A stretch of DNA of 64,000 bases from Hoylesella buccalis ATCC 35310 (GCF_000177075.1 NZ_ADEG01000090.1:62001-126000); one strand, 5' to 3'. Shown: positions 7,801-15,829, numbered from the stretch's first letter. Translations and numbers: made by a program. The notes: generated by a model not told the origin, from the sequence alone.

Positions 7801-10400
7801 CCGCTATCAATGACACGGTCGCCAGCAATCATTGTGTACACCACATGCACCTGCATGTCAGACGAACCAAACAACAGATACACCGGTCTACCCTTGTGTG
7901 GGAAGGTGTCTGATGTGACATAAAAGAAATCGGAGGTCTTGACAACGGGTTTCTTGTCATCAAGAGAGAAGATGACAAACGTCTGTTCAAGCGTATCATT
8001 GCCGCAAATGGCGACTAAATGATGCTCGCCCGAAGACAGATTCTTCAACCCCTGAACGGTCGGCTCATTGGTTTTTACTGAATAAGCATGCCCATCTATC
8101 GTATAATTTACTTGTCCTTCGACAGGCTGACCTGCATTATTGATGTACCTGAAGGTAACAGATGGGATGCTGTCTCGCAAGCTTTGAGCCGGCAAATTGC
8201 AGGTGAGCAAGGTTGGTTTGTCGCTCAATGGTAGACGAGTTTCAGCCGAATGGCTCTCTCCGCCAGCGTCAGTGACATCGACATGAACCTCGAACGAATA
8301 GTAACGGGCAACGTGATGGCTGTAATCATCGGGCATTTCCATCGGCACAGGAACCGTGAAGCGTCCGTCACTGTCAGTCACCAAGGTGTCTTTGGCGACC
8401 ATAACTTCCCGGTCTTTATTCATACGATAGAACCACCACATGGCAGGTCTGCGCACAACTGTGTACTTAACTTTGGCTGATTGGACAGGAACACCAGCGA
8501 AACTCTTCACATGTCCAACCACATTCACAGTGTCACCGGTTTGATATTTCTCTTTCACTTCATCGAAAGAGACCTGGAAGGTAGGACGTTTATATTCTTC
8601 GACAGAAAAGTATACGTAACCGTTATTGCCAAAGTTTGTGCGCAATGAGAACATGCCAGTAAGTCCAGAGGATGGCAAAACAAAGTCGGTTGAAGCGGTT
8701 CCAAAATCGTCCGTGACCACCTCTTTTGTGGCTACAACTTTATAATTGGCATCACGCAACGTCAAAGTCATGGTCTGATGGGCAACTGCCTCTGTACGTT
8801 CATCATCCACCCTTCGGTAAACAATGGCTGCAGCATGTACGGTCTGTCCAGGACGATAGATGCTTCGATCCGTATAAAGCTCAACCTGCGGGCGAACTGG
8901 TATTCGATCTTTTGAGAATTGTCCATAAGCATTGAAATAAGTTTCCGCACAAGCTTGATCTTCATCTGTATAAGGATAAATGGATTGATTGGACGACCTA
9001 CCCATTTCGTACACCGCCTCACCTTGCTCATTGCAGGTCAAGGTTTGGGAATGACGTTTGTTATCATAATTGTTACCGTTTGTGATTCTAATCTTAGCGT
9101 TCGGCAATGGCTGTCCTGTGGTTGCACTCACAGCAACCAATCGTACCCGGTTGTTGGGCAGTGTCTGTGACATGAGATACATATCGCTGACCCGCAACAA
9201 GGCACGCTGTGGCTTGATGGACTTATTGTTGGTGGTCATCTCCACGAGATACACGCCGATTGGCAAGCCTTTGATGGTCATCGTGTCGCGCATGACTTGA
9301 TAGTCTGGCAATCCAACGTATCGCTTTGAGGCTGTGTACACCGGTGTTTTAGAAACAATATGCGTCTTGATTTTTGCATAGTCGCGTGGGTCATTGGGAT
9401 GAAGTGAGGTATCGCCTTTCAGATTAAGGCGCCACACCGACATATCCAACTGATCGATATTGCAGATTTGCATGATGACCACTTGCCGCTCCTGATGAGG
9501 AATTTGGACGCTTTCTCCCAGTGAGAGATGGAACATTGGCAACGTCAGCCGTGCCTTGGCGTTACGCAGTATGTTCATTCGAGGCCACGCTCCCCATTGA
9601 GCCAGTGCATAATTGATGTAGTTCATCTTGCTTTCGGCAGAAGCATCGTCAGCCTGCTCCATAAAACGATAGCGCTCGATGGCCAGTTCACCTGCCACGG
9701 AGAGATCTTTATAGTGGTCAATCAACGAATCGATGGTCAGCAGATATTTCGACTTCCTCACCTGCATCACGTCCCCATCTCTATCTTGTCGCACGCGCAG
9801 CAAGGCCGTGATGCACGCTGCAGGACGGTTGTTTTGTTTTTGATAATAATCGTGCAGCATCCCATAAGCCTCAGCCTCCATGCCCAATACATGCAAGAGA
9901 TCGTTGCCGAAAATCTTACTGTCGATGCCTTCTATCACCATGGGCACATACTCCGAGGCCTTATGAGCAGCCAACAAGTCGGGATGCGACAAGGATTTGC
10001 GGTAATACTCCTCACTCAACTCCTTACTGTTGTCCGACAGTTGGACATTCTCCCGATATAGACGACCTAACGACGATTGATAAACAGCAGCCAAAACCGG
10101 ATCTTGCTTCTCGGCCTTGTGCATACTGGCGACCAGTCTTTCTACCTCAACCGTCAATGAATCGGGCGATACCTGATTAGCGAGGGAGCCGTGTAGCAAT
10201 TCAGCTTTCAAGAGATGGCCGTATCGTTTATCGGCCTGTGCCTTGGTTATAATCTTCTTCAGCACATTCATGGACGTCTTAGGTAGATCCTTTTGCTGTG
10301 CTCGCTCATACTGCTTCCAAAGTATAGTATAACTGTCTGCCATCAGGTGAGACGGCAGCATCAGTAAAGAAGCTATCAACATCATTATGATTTTTTTCAT
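4878..10400 (-). CDS. Alpha-2-macroglobulin-like protein, thioester lacking (1840 aa)
   Basis: A very large exported protein with a cleavable signal peptide (ending near HLMADSY) and no lipobox. Residues 20-400 are helical and lack known motifs. MG2 follows near 510 (YTDRSIYRPGQTVHAAAIVY). The A2M core is near 1110-1190 (FFFPALLSDDKGNVSLRFTLPESVTTW, broken here only by description) and an alpha-alpha toroid lies at 1320-1620. Bacterial A2Ms trap proteases through a CxEQ thioester at the start of the toroid; here the equivalent stretch near 1323 reads SMGTPDADNA, so covalent trapping is not possible. Some family members without thioester (E. coli YfaS type) are known. A candidate promoter lies at 10554-10585. 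It heads the operon with the DUF1573 gene and ispH. Likely role: periplasmic or surface defence, or envelope maintenance. Confidence 0.88.
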   Translation of the reverse strand: MKKIIMMLIASLLMLPSHLMADSYTILWKQYERAQQKDLPKTSMNVLKKIITKAQADKRYGHLLKAELLHGSLANQVSPDSLTVEVERLVASMHKAEKQDPVLAAVYQSSLGRLYRENVQLSDNSKELSEEYYRKSLSHPDLLAAHKASEYVPMVIEGIDSKIFGNDLLHVLGMEAEAYGMLHDYYQKQNNRPAACITALLRVRQDRDGDVMQVRKSKYLLTIDSLIDHYKDLSVAGELAIERYRFMEQADDASAESKMNYINYALAQWGAWPRMNILRNAKARLTLPMFHLSLGESVQIPHQERQVVIMQICNIDQLDMSVWRLNLKGDTSLHPNDPRDYAKIKTHIVSKTPVYTASKRYVGLPDYQVMRDTMTIKGLPIGVYLVEMTTNNKSIKPQRALLRVSDMYLMSQTLPNNRVRLVAVSATTGQPLPNAKIRITNGNNYDNKRHSQTLTCNEQGEAVYEMGRSSNQSIYPYTDEDQACAETYFNAYGQFSKDRIPVRPQVELYTDRSIYRPGQTVHAAAIVYRRVDDERTEAVAHQTMTLTLRDANYKVVATKEVVTDDFGTASTDFVLPSSGLTGMFSLRTNFGNNGYVYFSVEEYKRPTFQVSFDEVKEKYQTGDTVNVVGHVKSFAGVPVQSAKVKYTVVRRPAMWWFYRMNKDREVMVAKDTLVTDSDGRFTVPVPMEMPDDYSHHVARYYSFEVHVDVTDAGGESHSAETRLPLSDKPTLLTCNLPAQSLRDSIPSVTFRYINNAGQPVEGQVNYTIDGHAYSVKTNEPTVQGLKNLSSGEHHLVAICGNDTLEQTFVIFSLDDKKPVVKTSDFFYVTSDTFPHKGRPVYLLFGSSDMQVHVVYTMIAGDRVIDSGTLEINNQLIKKKLTYSPQYDKGLLVNYAWVKNGKLYSHRQMIQKPQPDKRLMVAWKTFRNRLTPGQKEEWSLQITKPDGSPAQAQLMAVLFDQTLNEIRKHDWRFNTTYHPALPFTQWSGLNFTEAVLYGDAPVASLRERNLDFSRFDEVFAIDPRGEVLLAALEGRLYGSRAMKAMPMSATAKQSGGMVLKATAEGSNAREASDDDTASPALAEASQPQQPASRMSVRENLSETAFFFPALLSDDKGNVSLRFTLPESVTTWQFMGLAHDKAMRHGMLKDEIVAQKTVMVQPNMPRFVRMGDHATLSTRIISTSKRVVEGTVQLELINPETEGVVFSKQQTCRLQPDTTVSVVFDFDVIRLLAAHPQLSLLIARVTVSGKGYSDGEQHYLPILPAKEWVTTTVPFTQHAPGTKTIDLKQLFPVDDAANRLTIEYTNNPAWLMVQALPSMGTPDADNAISLAAAYYANSIGRYLLNEAPQLKSTISLWKQEKGSDTSLMSSLEKNQSLKTMVLEETPWVADANRESEQKQQLVTFFDPNTMDYRLNSVLDKLSKLQNPDGSFSWWKGMSGSRYMTTAVVKMLVRLNALIGKQQVTTPIIRQALAYLDKKAAEEVVQLKELKAKGSKNLAPSEAACDYLYIHALAERPSTSTVKYLVDLLAKKPSALTIYGKANSAIILSQYGKHELAKEYLQSVQEYSVYKEEMGRYFDTPRAQYTWCDYRIPSQVAAIEATKRLRPGDPSIEEMQRWLLQSKRTQAWDTPINSVNAVFAFLQGATEKLTQSSQDAVIKIDNQPVDLPKATAGLGYVKVSKPGKDVRTLAVNKTSAGTSWGAVYAQFMQKSTEVASQSSGIKVTRTLLYNGKPATNLKVGDRVTVRIEIEADRDYDFVQLQDKRAACLEPIGQLSGYHLGYYCAPKDNATNYYFDRLGKGKHRIETDYYIDRAGTYQTGICTIQCAYSPEYNGREAAKTLNIQ

Positions 10401-10553
10401 ACCTTAACCCTTGTTTTTATAAAAGACTTAGGAAGCATGCAGATGACAGAACTGTATTCTACCAAAACACACACCGTTCGTTATTTGCAAAGATAGTGCA
10501 AGCCGAAGGCAAAGGAAGTTTACTTACTTTGTTAAGGCGATGCCTATCTTATG

Positions 10554-10585
10554 CAAAGATAACAAAAATCGAATAATAGCCACAA
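10554..10585 (-). promoter_or_regulatory. Promoter for the alpha-2-macroglobulin/DUF1573/ispH operon
   Basis: On the minus strand TTG (10585-10583), a 21-nt spacer and TATCTTTG (10561-10554) match the Bacteroidota -33/-7 consensus, leaving a leader of about 150 nt. A second TATCTTTG at 10495-10488, with a less well spaced TTG, could serve instead. The rest of 10401-10790 holds no recognisable gene. Confidence 0.6.
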
Positions 10586-10790
10586 GAATTATCATTCTTT
10601 ATGACGATTTAAGTGCTAGCTAAAAAATGGATGCCGATTAGCGAATAAACAGAAAAGATGTCAAAAAAGAAGTTACACCAAACAAAGCAATCACCCAACC
10701 CTCATGAAGAAATGCCGTTGGGCGTGGAGTCATGGGGATAGAAACAAAGAAAAGATGTGCCAGTACGAAGCTGCCAAATGATGGTCTACC

Positions 10791-11381
10791 CTACACACCA
10801 TCATCGTCATCTTCTGTATCAACTTCCGATTCCTCACCCTCCGTGTTACCGGTATCCAACAGGGTATCTTTCTGGATGGATACAGCACCAAGGTTTGATA
10901 TCTTCATAACCAAAGGAACATACTCGTCACTCATTTTGTCGGGCGAGCCGATACTCACTGCAAAAATGAGGTTATTGCCTTCAACCTTGTCAAAAACAAT
11001 GCCTAACAATGCGCTGTTTTTACGATAAAGTTCATCAACATAGTTTACAAAATCAGCTTTCGTAAACGTCCTACCATAGAATTCGCTTTGGTCTTTTCGA
11101 ACGATACACAGTTTTATCTTATTATCATAATATTTGTTGCCTGCCCCATCATCCGCTAACGGTAGCGAAGAGTCAGCTTGCCTTGATACATTCACATGAT
11201 ACACCGAGCCAACCCATTCCACAGGAATTGACTGCTCGTAGTCGCTCATGGATTGCGTAGCCTTCTGCTTGACAGGCTTTGGTTTCTGCGTGATAATATT
11301 CTTATCTTGTTTCTTTTCAGAACAAGACACGATACCACAACCTACAACTATAACCAAAAATAAACGTAAATACAATCGCAT
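10791..11381 (-). CDS. Hypothetical lipoprotein (DUF4738-like)
   Basis: A 196-residue protein. The N-terminus is a lipoprotein signal with the modified cysteine probably at position 20 (VGCGIVSC followed by SEKKQD). A polar linker precedes a compact alpha/beta region (residues about 55-170) with VEWVGSVYHVNVSRQADSS and FVNYVDELYRKNSALLGI. The tail from residue 178 is strongly acidic (EESEVDTEDDDD). It resembles short Prevotella/Bacteroides lipoproteins grouped as DUF4738, but I cannot confirm this without a profile search. It is a single gene between a long non-coding region and the macroglobulin operon. Function unknown; location is presumably the outer membrane or inner leaflet of the envelope. 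Confidence 0.7.
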   Translation of the reverse strand: MRLYLRLFLVIVVGCGIVSCSEKKQDKNIITQKPKPVKQKATQSMSDYEQSIPVEWVGSVYHVNVSRQADSSLPLADDGAGNKYYDNKIKLCIVRKDQSEFYGRTFTKADFVNYVDELYRKNSALLGIVFDKVEGNNLIFAVSIGSPDKMSDEYVPLVMKISNLGAVSIQKDTLLDTGNTEGEESEVDTEDDDDGV

Positions 11382-11484
11382 GAGTTGATTCTATATTTAA
11401 TGTTTCCTATCTTATAACTTACTTGTGGCGTGTTGTGCTTCATCCCCCATCATCAGGAAGAAAACCAGAACCGCCCATCATTTG

Positions 11485-11492
11485 CAAAGGTA
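11485..11492 (-). promoter_or_regulatory. -7 promoter element of the DUF4738-like lipoprotein gene
   Basis: TACCTTTG on the minus strand, about 100 bases before the start codon, matches TAnnTTTG. The nearest TTG upstream is only 14 bases away, so the -33 box is weak. Confidence 0.45.
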
Positions 11493-11532
11493 CAAATAAA
11501 AAATGACAAAAAACTCATTGCACACAAACAAG

Positions 11533-11574
11533 ACAAAAAAAAGAAAAGCGCCCGCTAATCACTTAGGGGACGCT
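11533..11574 (-). terminator. Strong intrinsic terminator on the minus strand
   Basis: The hairpin at 11547-11574 pairs AGCG-CCC-CTAA with TTAG-GGG-CGCT (11 base pairs, two single-base bulges, TCAC loop). On the minus strand it is followed by TTTTCTTTTTTTTG. It lies upstream of the lipoprotein promoter and so must end a different minus-strand transcript that starts beyond 11574, although no gene is recognisable there. Confidence 0.75.
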
Positions 11575-11868
11575 CAGAATCATCCTGATCTTACAAACTA
11601 ATTCCTACTGAATCACATTTAAATATATAAAAGTTCAGTTCTTGTTTTTATCTACTGTTATGCGCAACTAATCATTTAGTTGATTATGGTCACGAAATAT
11701 CCTCCATCTCTAGCAAGAGCTATCTGGCAATATAGCGATTTCTTCCCAATTGGGTAGTTCACCTACTCCACGGGTATCGTATTGTTGCATAGTGCCTTCT
11801 TAGGCATGCTTCTATATGCGTTGTCAACCTCTAAACTCAAGACTACCATTAAAATGGCCAAAATCAAG
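11575..11868 (-). ncRNA. Candidate small RNA or tiny-peptide transcript
   Basis: This is the segment that the strong terminator at 11547-11574 would end. Reading the minus strand, tight hairpins follow one another: GCCT-AAGA-AGGC, GTAG-GTGAA-CTAC, GCTAT...ATAGC, CTCT-TGCT-AGAG, CAACTA...TAGTTG. There are also short frames: one begins ATG (11850) and runs 28 codons to TAG, then stays open for another 28 codons to TAA, with phrases NNTIPVE and IALARDGGYFVTIIN. An overlapping frame encodes MQQYDTRGVGELPNWEE. I cannot tell whether this is a structured RNA, a leader peptide or a decayed gene. The 5' end is not defined; no good promoter was found. Confidence 0.25.
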
Positions 11869-12320
11869 CGCTTTTATTAAGTTAAAGTCTAGTTAAATTA
11901 CTGTGTCGATTTTATGTTATGACGAGAGTACAACAAAAAGGTTTAATTCTGTAAATAAAAAAAATGAATTGTAAAGGTATTATTTTTGAAATATAATGAC
12001 ATTTAAACTTCATTCTAACAACCATTCAACCGCCAATAACGTCGATAATTAAATAGAAATAGAAATGAAAGTAGTGAATAAAAATACAAACAACATATTT
12101 TACAAATAAAACCAAAGAAATGGTTAATCAATTCCATAAAAGTAAGCATTCTGGTGAATGAATCACATTAAAATGGAGTTTGACTAATCAGGACGTTCGT
12201 ACCTTTTCATCTTCATGAATTGGTTATTGAAAAATGGATGAGCGTGCTACGGACGACACGATTTGTACATTATTTTACGCAAATAATGCCCCAAAAATGG
12301 CTCTTCAAAAGTTTCAATCT

Positions 12321-12505
12321 AGAAAAAATCAATAGGCAAACAGGCAGCAAACAAGTGATGATTCGGTTAAAAAAAGCAGTTTTTCTCGCAAAAGCTATGA
12401 GATTAAACGGCAAAAGGCATCAGTTTACACCACAAAAGAGATGACATTGGAGCGTTAAAGCATGCAAATTAGTATTGAAAAGCAATGACTTTGGCTGAAA
12501 TCAAC
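12321..12505. repeat. Decayed repeat sequence in a gene-poor stretch
   Basis: Positions 12321-12342 repeat exactly the 22 bases found at 507-528, upstream of array A. Further on, AAAAGCTATGAGATT (near 12391) and GCAATGACTTTGGCTG (near 12483) resemble single units of the 22-bp repeat family. The rest of 11869-12697 shows no gene I can support; an in-frame stretch at 12220-12444 has no homology-like features. Confidence 0.4.
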
Positions 12506-12697
12506 GTGAACTACCGAGGAGAAGCAACGCATGAAGGAGATAAAATATTGACAATCAATAGCTTATCAACATCGCTCATTATCGGCGTATTTTCGGTCAG
12601 CAGCCAGTTTGTTTGTAAATAAGCCAAGGAGAAGAAAGATGGTTGTCAAGAAAAAATACCGCCAAATGACCATTGATTACAAAAAATATTTAAATCG

Positions 12698-12728
12698 TTG
12701 TGGAAAACAACACTTTGTAGTATATTTG
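12698..12728 (+). promoter_or_regulatory. Promoter of the Lrp/AsnC regulator
   Basis: TTG (12698-12700), 20-nt spacer, TATATTTG (12721-12728): an ideal Bacteroidota promoter, ending 37 bases before the start codon. Confidence 0.8.
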
Positions 12729-12765
12729 CACATTATTCATAAAATTAAAATATATAAAAGTAAAA

Positions 12766-13281
12766 ATGGGACACCATAATCTAGACGCATTAGATAAGAA
12801 GATTCTCACTATGATTGCTGAGGATGCCCGGACTCCATTTCTGGAGATTGCCCGCGCATGCAACGTTAGCGGAGCAGCCATTCATCAGCGTGTGCAAAAA
12901 TTGATAAATTTGGGAGTGATTAAGGGTTCGGGATTCATATTCGATCCAGAGAAGATTGGCTACGAAACCTGCGCTTTCGTTGGTCTGCACTTGAAAGATC
13001 CAAGTGATTTTGACCGAGTGGCCGACGAATTGAAGAAGATTCCGGAGGTGGTAGAATGCCATTGCCCAACGGGTGATTATGATTTGTTCATCAAGCTATA
13101 TGCCACAAACAATCATCACCTGATGAGCATTATCTATGATAAATTGCAACCCCTGGGACTGTCGGGAAGCGAAACCATGATTTCGTTCCGCACCGTAATC
13201 GATCGCCAATTGCCCGTTGCTCAGATGAAGATAGAAGAACGCAGCGAGATGGTTGATGAAGAGGCAGATCCAGAGCCGTAG
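12766..13281 (+). CDS. Lrp/AsnC family transcriptional regulator
   Basis: A 171-residue DNA-binding protein. The N-terminal winged HTH (residues 5-60) contains LDALDKKILTMIAEDARTPF and VSGAAIHQRVQKLINLGVI; the AsnC/RAM ligand-binding domain follows at about 70-145 with ECHCPTGDYDLFIKL. Family members bind amino acids and control their transport and metabolism. An acidic tail (VDEEADPEP) extends it slightly beyond the usual 150-160 residues. The neighbouring minus-strand operon for a ThrE-type amino acid exporter is an obvious possible target, but this is inferred only from position. It has its own promoter and shares a bidirectional terminator with the LysR gene. Confidence 0.93.
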   Translation: MGHHNLDALDKKILTMIAEDARTPFLEIARACNVSGAAIHQRVQKLINLGVIKGSGFIFDPEKIGYETCAFVGLHLKDPSDFDRVADELKKIPEVVECHCPTGDYDLFIKLYATNNHHLMSIIYDKLQPLGLSGSETMISFRTVIDRQLPVAQMKIEERSEMVDEEADPEP

Positions 13282-13312
13282 TTTTACGAGAAAGAAACAA
13301 CACCAAATATAA

Positions 13313-13356
13313 CGGGTGGAAGATAAATACATTTTTGAGTATTTAACTTCCACCCG
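13313..13356. terminator. Bidirectional terminator between the Lrp and LysR genes
   Basis: CGGGTGGAAG...AAATAC pairs with GTATTT...CTTCCACCCG around an ATTTTTGA loop, giving a stem of about 17 bp in a 126-bp convergent gap. T-runs are weak on both sides. Confidence 0.65.
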
Positions 13357-13407
13357 ATTTGATGGGTAGCGTCTGGCGCAGTTTCTACTCTTCTTGAACG
13401 AAAAAAC

Positions 13408-14316
13408 TTAGAGCAATTTGGCCAAAGAGGAATATTTGAGAATGGCTCTTGACTGACTGAGGAGCCGATAAAACTCGCGTGCTGAATTTTTGACATAGGC
13501 TTGTTTGAGCAGATGGATGCATCCCTCCATATCATTGCCTGCCATTTCGAGCGGGATGGCAACGAGGCCATCTTCATCATGAATGGTGGCTTCGGCCAAT
13601 ATTGTGATGAGCTTGCTTTGTCTAATCAGCTTCAGCAAGATGCTCACGTCGTTGAGTTCAACGCGGATTTTAAGTTTGCTGTTTACGCTATGAATCATAT
13701 CATCGAACGAGTTGCGAGCCTGCAAGCCGCGTGCCGGCATGGCTGCATCGTACAACACCAAATCGTCAAGGGTCAGCGACTTACGCTTTGCCAATGGATG
13801 TTGCTCACTGACCACCACGGACAGATGGTTGTTGAAGAGCACATGGCTCTCTATCTTATCGTTTCTGTCAGTAGGTTTGAAGGCCAGCACAAAGTCAACT
13901 TCCCGTCGTTGCAACATGTCCATGAGCTCACTCATGGTTTTATAAAAAACATTGAGGCGCACATGTGGGTACAGTTTCATGAATTCGAGAACGGTCTCGG
14001 TAAGCAAAGGACTGAACGTGAACGTAACGCCAATGTTCAATTCGCCCGTCAGCATGTTCTTCAGGTCGTCCATCTTCTGCGTGCAATCATCGACATCAAT
14101 CATCACTTTTCGGGCATATCGCATGAATTGTTGCCCGGCTTCGGTGAGCGAAACCTCGTGACTGTTTCGCTCAAACAAGATGGTGTCGAATTCGTTCTCA
14201 AGCTGGCGTATCTGTTGAGAGAGGGTGCTCTGTGTGATGAACAGCGCCTTTGATGCCTCAGAGAAATTCAACAATTCGGCCACCTTGAGAAAGTATTTTA
14301 TTTGTCTCAGTTCCAT
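13408..14316 (-). CDS. LysR family transcriptional regulator
   Basis: A 302-residue regulator. Residues 1-65 are the LysR winged HTH (LRQIKYFLKVAELLNFSEAS, ITQSTLSQQIRQLENEF), followed by a coiled linker and the periplasmic-binding-protein-like effector domain to about residue 290. Phrases such as GELNIGVTFTFSPLLTETVLEF and SVVVSEQHPLAKRKSLTLDDL are typical of the CynR/OxyR branch. The effector cannot be read from the sequence, and the cysteines do not form an obvious OxyR redox pair. It is the last gene of a minus-strand run with the two ThrE halves (31 bp from the second), so it may control, or simply be co-transcribed with, amino acid export. Confidence 0.92.
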   Translation of the reverse strand: MELRQIKYFLKVAELLNFSEASKALFITQSTLSQQIRQLENEFDTILFERNSHEVSLTEAGQQFMRYARKVMIDVDDCTQKMDDLKNMLTGELNIGVTFTFSPLLTETVLEFMKLYPHVRLNVFYKTMSELMDMLQRREVDFVLAFKPTDRNDKIESHVLFNNHLSVVVSEQHPLAKRKSLTLDDLVLYDAAMPARGLQARNSFDDMIHSVNSKLKIRVELNDVSILLKLIRQSKLITILAEATIHDEDGLVAIPLEMAGNDMEGCIHLLKQAYVKNSAREFYRLLSQSRAILKYSSLAKLL

Positions 14317-14347
14317 AGTTTACCTCTTTCAGTTTGTTACATCATAT

Positions 14348-14845
14348 TCAATCTACATGACGGGTAGCGCGATAGGATATCTTGTTGAGGAAGAAGATGG
14401 GCAATGTGGCACCCAACACCATTCCTAAAATGTCAAAAGCGCAAGTGAATCCGTTTGATGTACAAAGATACAAATAATGATTGAATAAATCTTCATCCTG
14501 TGTAAACAAACACATAACCAAAGCCTCGACAGTTCGATAGGCATACATACCAGGAATCATCGGCAAGAGAGATGGGAAAGAGAAAGTCTCAGGTGGACAC
14601 TTAGCCATTCTGGCCAGTGCCACTGCCATGAAGCCAATGACCAAAGAGGCCACGAAACTGGCTACGATAAGGCTCTCTGGGTGATAGGCGTTGTTCATCA
14701 AGAAATATCTCACGCCATGGCCTACGGCTGAGATGAGGGCGCAATAAGGATACGCATTGTGCGGTGGGTTGCTGATACTGGCAAATCCTATGCCTGCCAG
14801 AGCACCAAAGAATGCGTCTTCTAAAACGCATAAAAAGAATGCCAT
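14348..14845 (-). CDS. Threonine/serine exporter, C-terminal half (ThrE_2, PF12821)
   Basis: A 165-residue integral membrane protein with about five transmembrane helices and the conserved phrase FPSLLPMIPGMYAYRTVEALV, typical of the ThrE C-terminal domain. In Corynebacterium ThrE is one polypeptide that exports threonine and serine with the proton gradient; many bacteria, including this one, have two half-size proteins. The gene begins 10 bp after the stop of the N-terminal half, so the two subunits are very likely made together. The HxxN...SNPPHNAYPYCAL loop near residue 25 is also a family feature. Confidence 0.87.
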   Translation of the reverse strand: MAFFLCVLEDAFFGALAGIGFASISNPPHNAYPYCALISAVGHGVRYFLMNNAYHPESLIVASFVASLVIGFMAVALARMAKCPPETFSFPSLLPMIPGMYAYRTVEALVMCLFTQDEDLFNHYLYLCTSNGFTCAFDILGMVLGATLPIFFLNKISYRATRHVD

Positions 14846-14855
14846 AACTATACGA

Positions 14856-15668
14856 TTAAAACATTTTGAGATTCATCAGCAGTATGCCACCAGCCAATCC
14901 AACAGAGAGGCAGAACGTAAGGATCATGGAATTCATGAATCTGCTGAAAGACACAAGATACTGACCTTGTATAAGATCGCTAAGACTGTTGATATACGGG
15001 ATGCCTGGTATGAGGTACAAAACACTGGTACCCAATGCCACATCGGGCTTGTCACCCAGTCCGAAGACATATCCCGCCGTTCCGATGACGGCAGAAAAGA
15101 AAGCACAAACCATGAAAACCAGTTTGACATCCACATGTTCTTCCAACAACACCTGCTTCAATCGGAAGCCCAACAGCGTAGCCACGAAGACGATGACCAT
15201 GGCCAACAAATCGCCACCGAACAAGCGGCAGAATGACATATTTGCAAGTGAAGCAAGGAACAACACCACACACTTGTTGGTAAACGGCGCAGAAATGATG
15301 CGTGCAAACTCAGTCTGAGCCTCCTCAAACTGTATTTGTCCGTCAGAAACTGCCCAACTGAGTTTGCTCAGTTGGGTGTTTTTGTAAAAGCTGATACCTG
15401 TGTCCGGCGTCTTCTTGAAGTACACGCTCGATTGTCCCGTTGCCGGATCAGAGTGTGCCAGATGGATACTACCCGGCAAAATAGTCATTTCAATGTTTAG
15501 CTTCCACACCTTGGCCATGCGGTCTACGTTCTTCTTTATGCGTGTGCAGGTCGCCCCACAGCCATAAAGCCATGAGGCATAGTCGGCAAGAAACAGGCAT
15601 ATTGACTTGGTTTGATCAACCACTGGCAATTGATTATTCTTCGTCCCAGTTATAGATATCGAATTCAT
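14856..15668 (-). CDS. Threonine/serine exporter, N-terminal half (ThrE, PF06738)
   Basis: A 270-residue protein. A cytoplasmic domain (residues 20-125) with YASWLYGCGATCTRIKKNV and HLAHSDPATGQSSVYF precedes about five membrane helices and the hallmark VLYLIPGIPYINSLSDLIQGQY near residue 225. This fits the ThrE/DUF1212 family, whose soluble part is protease-like in fold. ATG 15668 overlaps the last 35 bases of the upstream 51-residue membrane protein gene, which suggests coupled translation; the alternative in-frame TTG and GTG codons (Leu14, Val16) would shorten the N-terminus but are not needed. Confidence 0.87.
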   Translation of the reverse strand: MNSISITGTKNNQLPVVDQTKSICLFLADYASWLYGCGATCTRIKKNVDRMAKVWKLNIEMTILPGSIHLAHSDPATGQSSVYFKKTPDTGISFYKNTQLSKLSWAVSDGQIQFEEAQTEFARIISAPFTNKCVVLFLASLANMSFCRLFGGDLLAMVIVFVATLLGFRLKQVLLEEHVDVKLVFMVCAFFSAVIGTAGYVFGLGDKPDVALGTSVLYLIPGIPYINSLSDLIQGQYLVSFSRFMNSMILTFCLSVGLAGGILLMNLKMF

Positions 15669-15789
15669 CTGAAAGCTCTAAGAATTTATGTCCTTTGGTG
15701 TGTCTTCTCATTTTAACTGCTTCACGTATGATGAAGATGACACCTAACATTAAAATAACACTACTCCAAATAATGATTTGATTGTCCAT
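15634..15789 (-). CDS. Small single-pass membrane protein (51 aa), first gene of the ThrE operon
   Basis: A short reading frame starting with ATG at 15789. It encodes MDNQIIIWSSVILMLGVIFI at the N-terminus, one transmembrane helix, a positive stretch (REAVKMRRHTKGHK) that should stay in the cytoplasm, and an acidic, aromatic tail (DEFDIYNWDEE). It follows a TACCTTTG -7 box by about 30 bases and overlaps the ThrE N-half start by 35 bases in another frame. The textbook topology and the overlap support a real gene. I know no named family for it. It may help assemble or regulate the exporter. Confidence 0.65.
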   Translation of the reverse strand: MDNQIIIWSSVILMLGVIFIIREAVKMRRHTKGHKFLELSDEFDIYNWDEE

Positions 15790-15818
15790 AATTACTATCT
15801 TGTTAAAGTTTTACGCTG

Positions 15819-15826
15819 CAAAGGTA
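15819..15826 (-). promoter_or_regulatory. -7 element of the ThrE operon
   Basis: TACCTTTG on the minus strand, 30 bases before the 51-residue protein's ATG. A TTG lies only 10 bases upstream of it, so the -33 element is unclear. Confidence 0.5.
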
Positions 15827-15829
15827 GGA

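Noticed and set aside
5877..10061. Several plus-strand frames of 70-180 codons opposite the alpha-2-macroglobulin-like gene
   Set aside because: They are shadows of a well-supported 1840-codon gene and lack starts, promoters and recognisable motifs.
12220..12444. 74-codon plus-strand frame in the gene-poor stretch
   Set aside because: Lys/Arg/Phe rich with no ribosome-binding site, promoter or family features; it overlaps decayed repeats.
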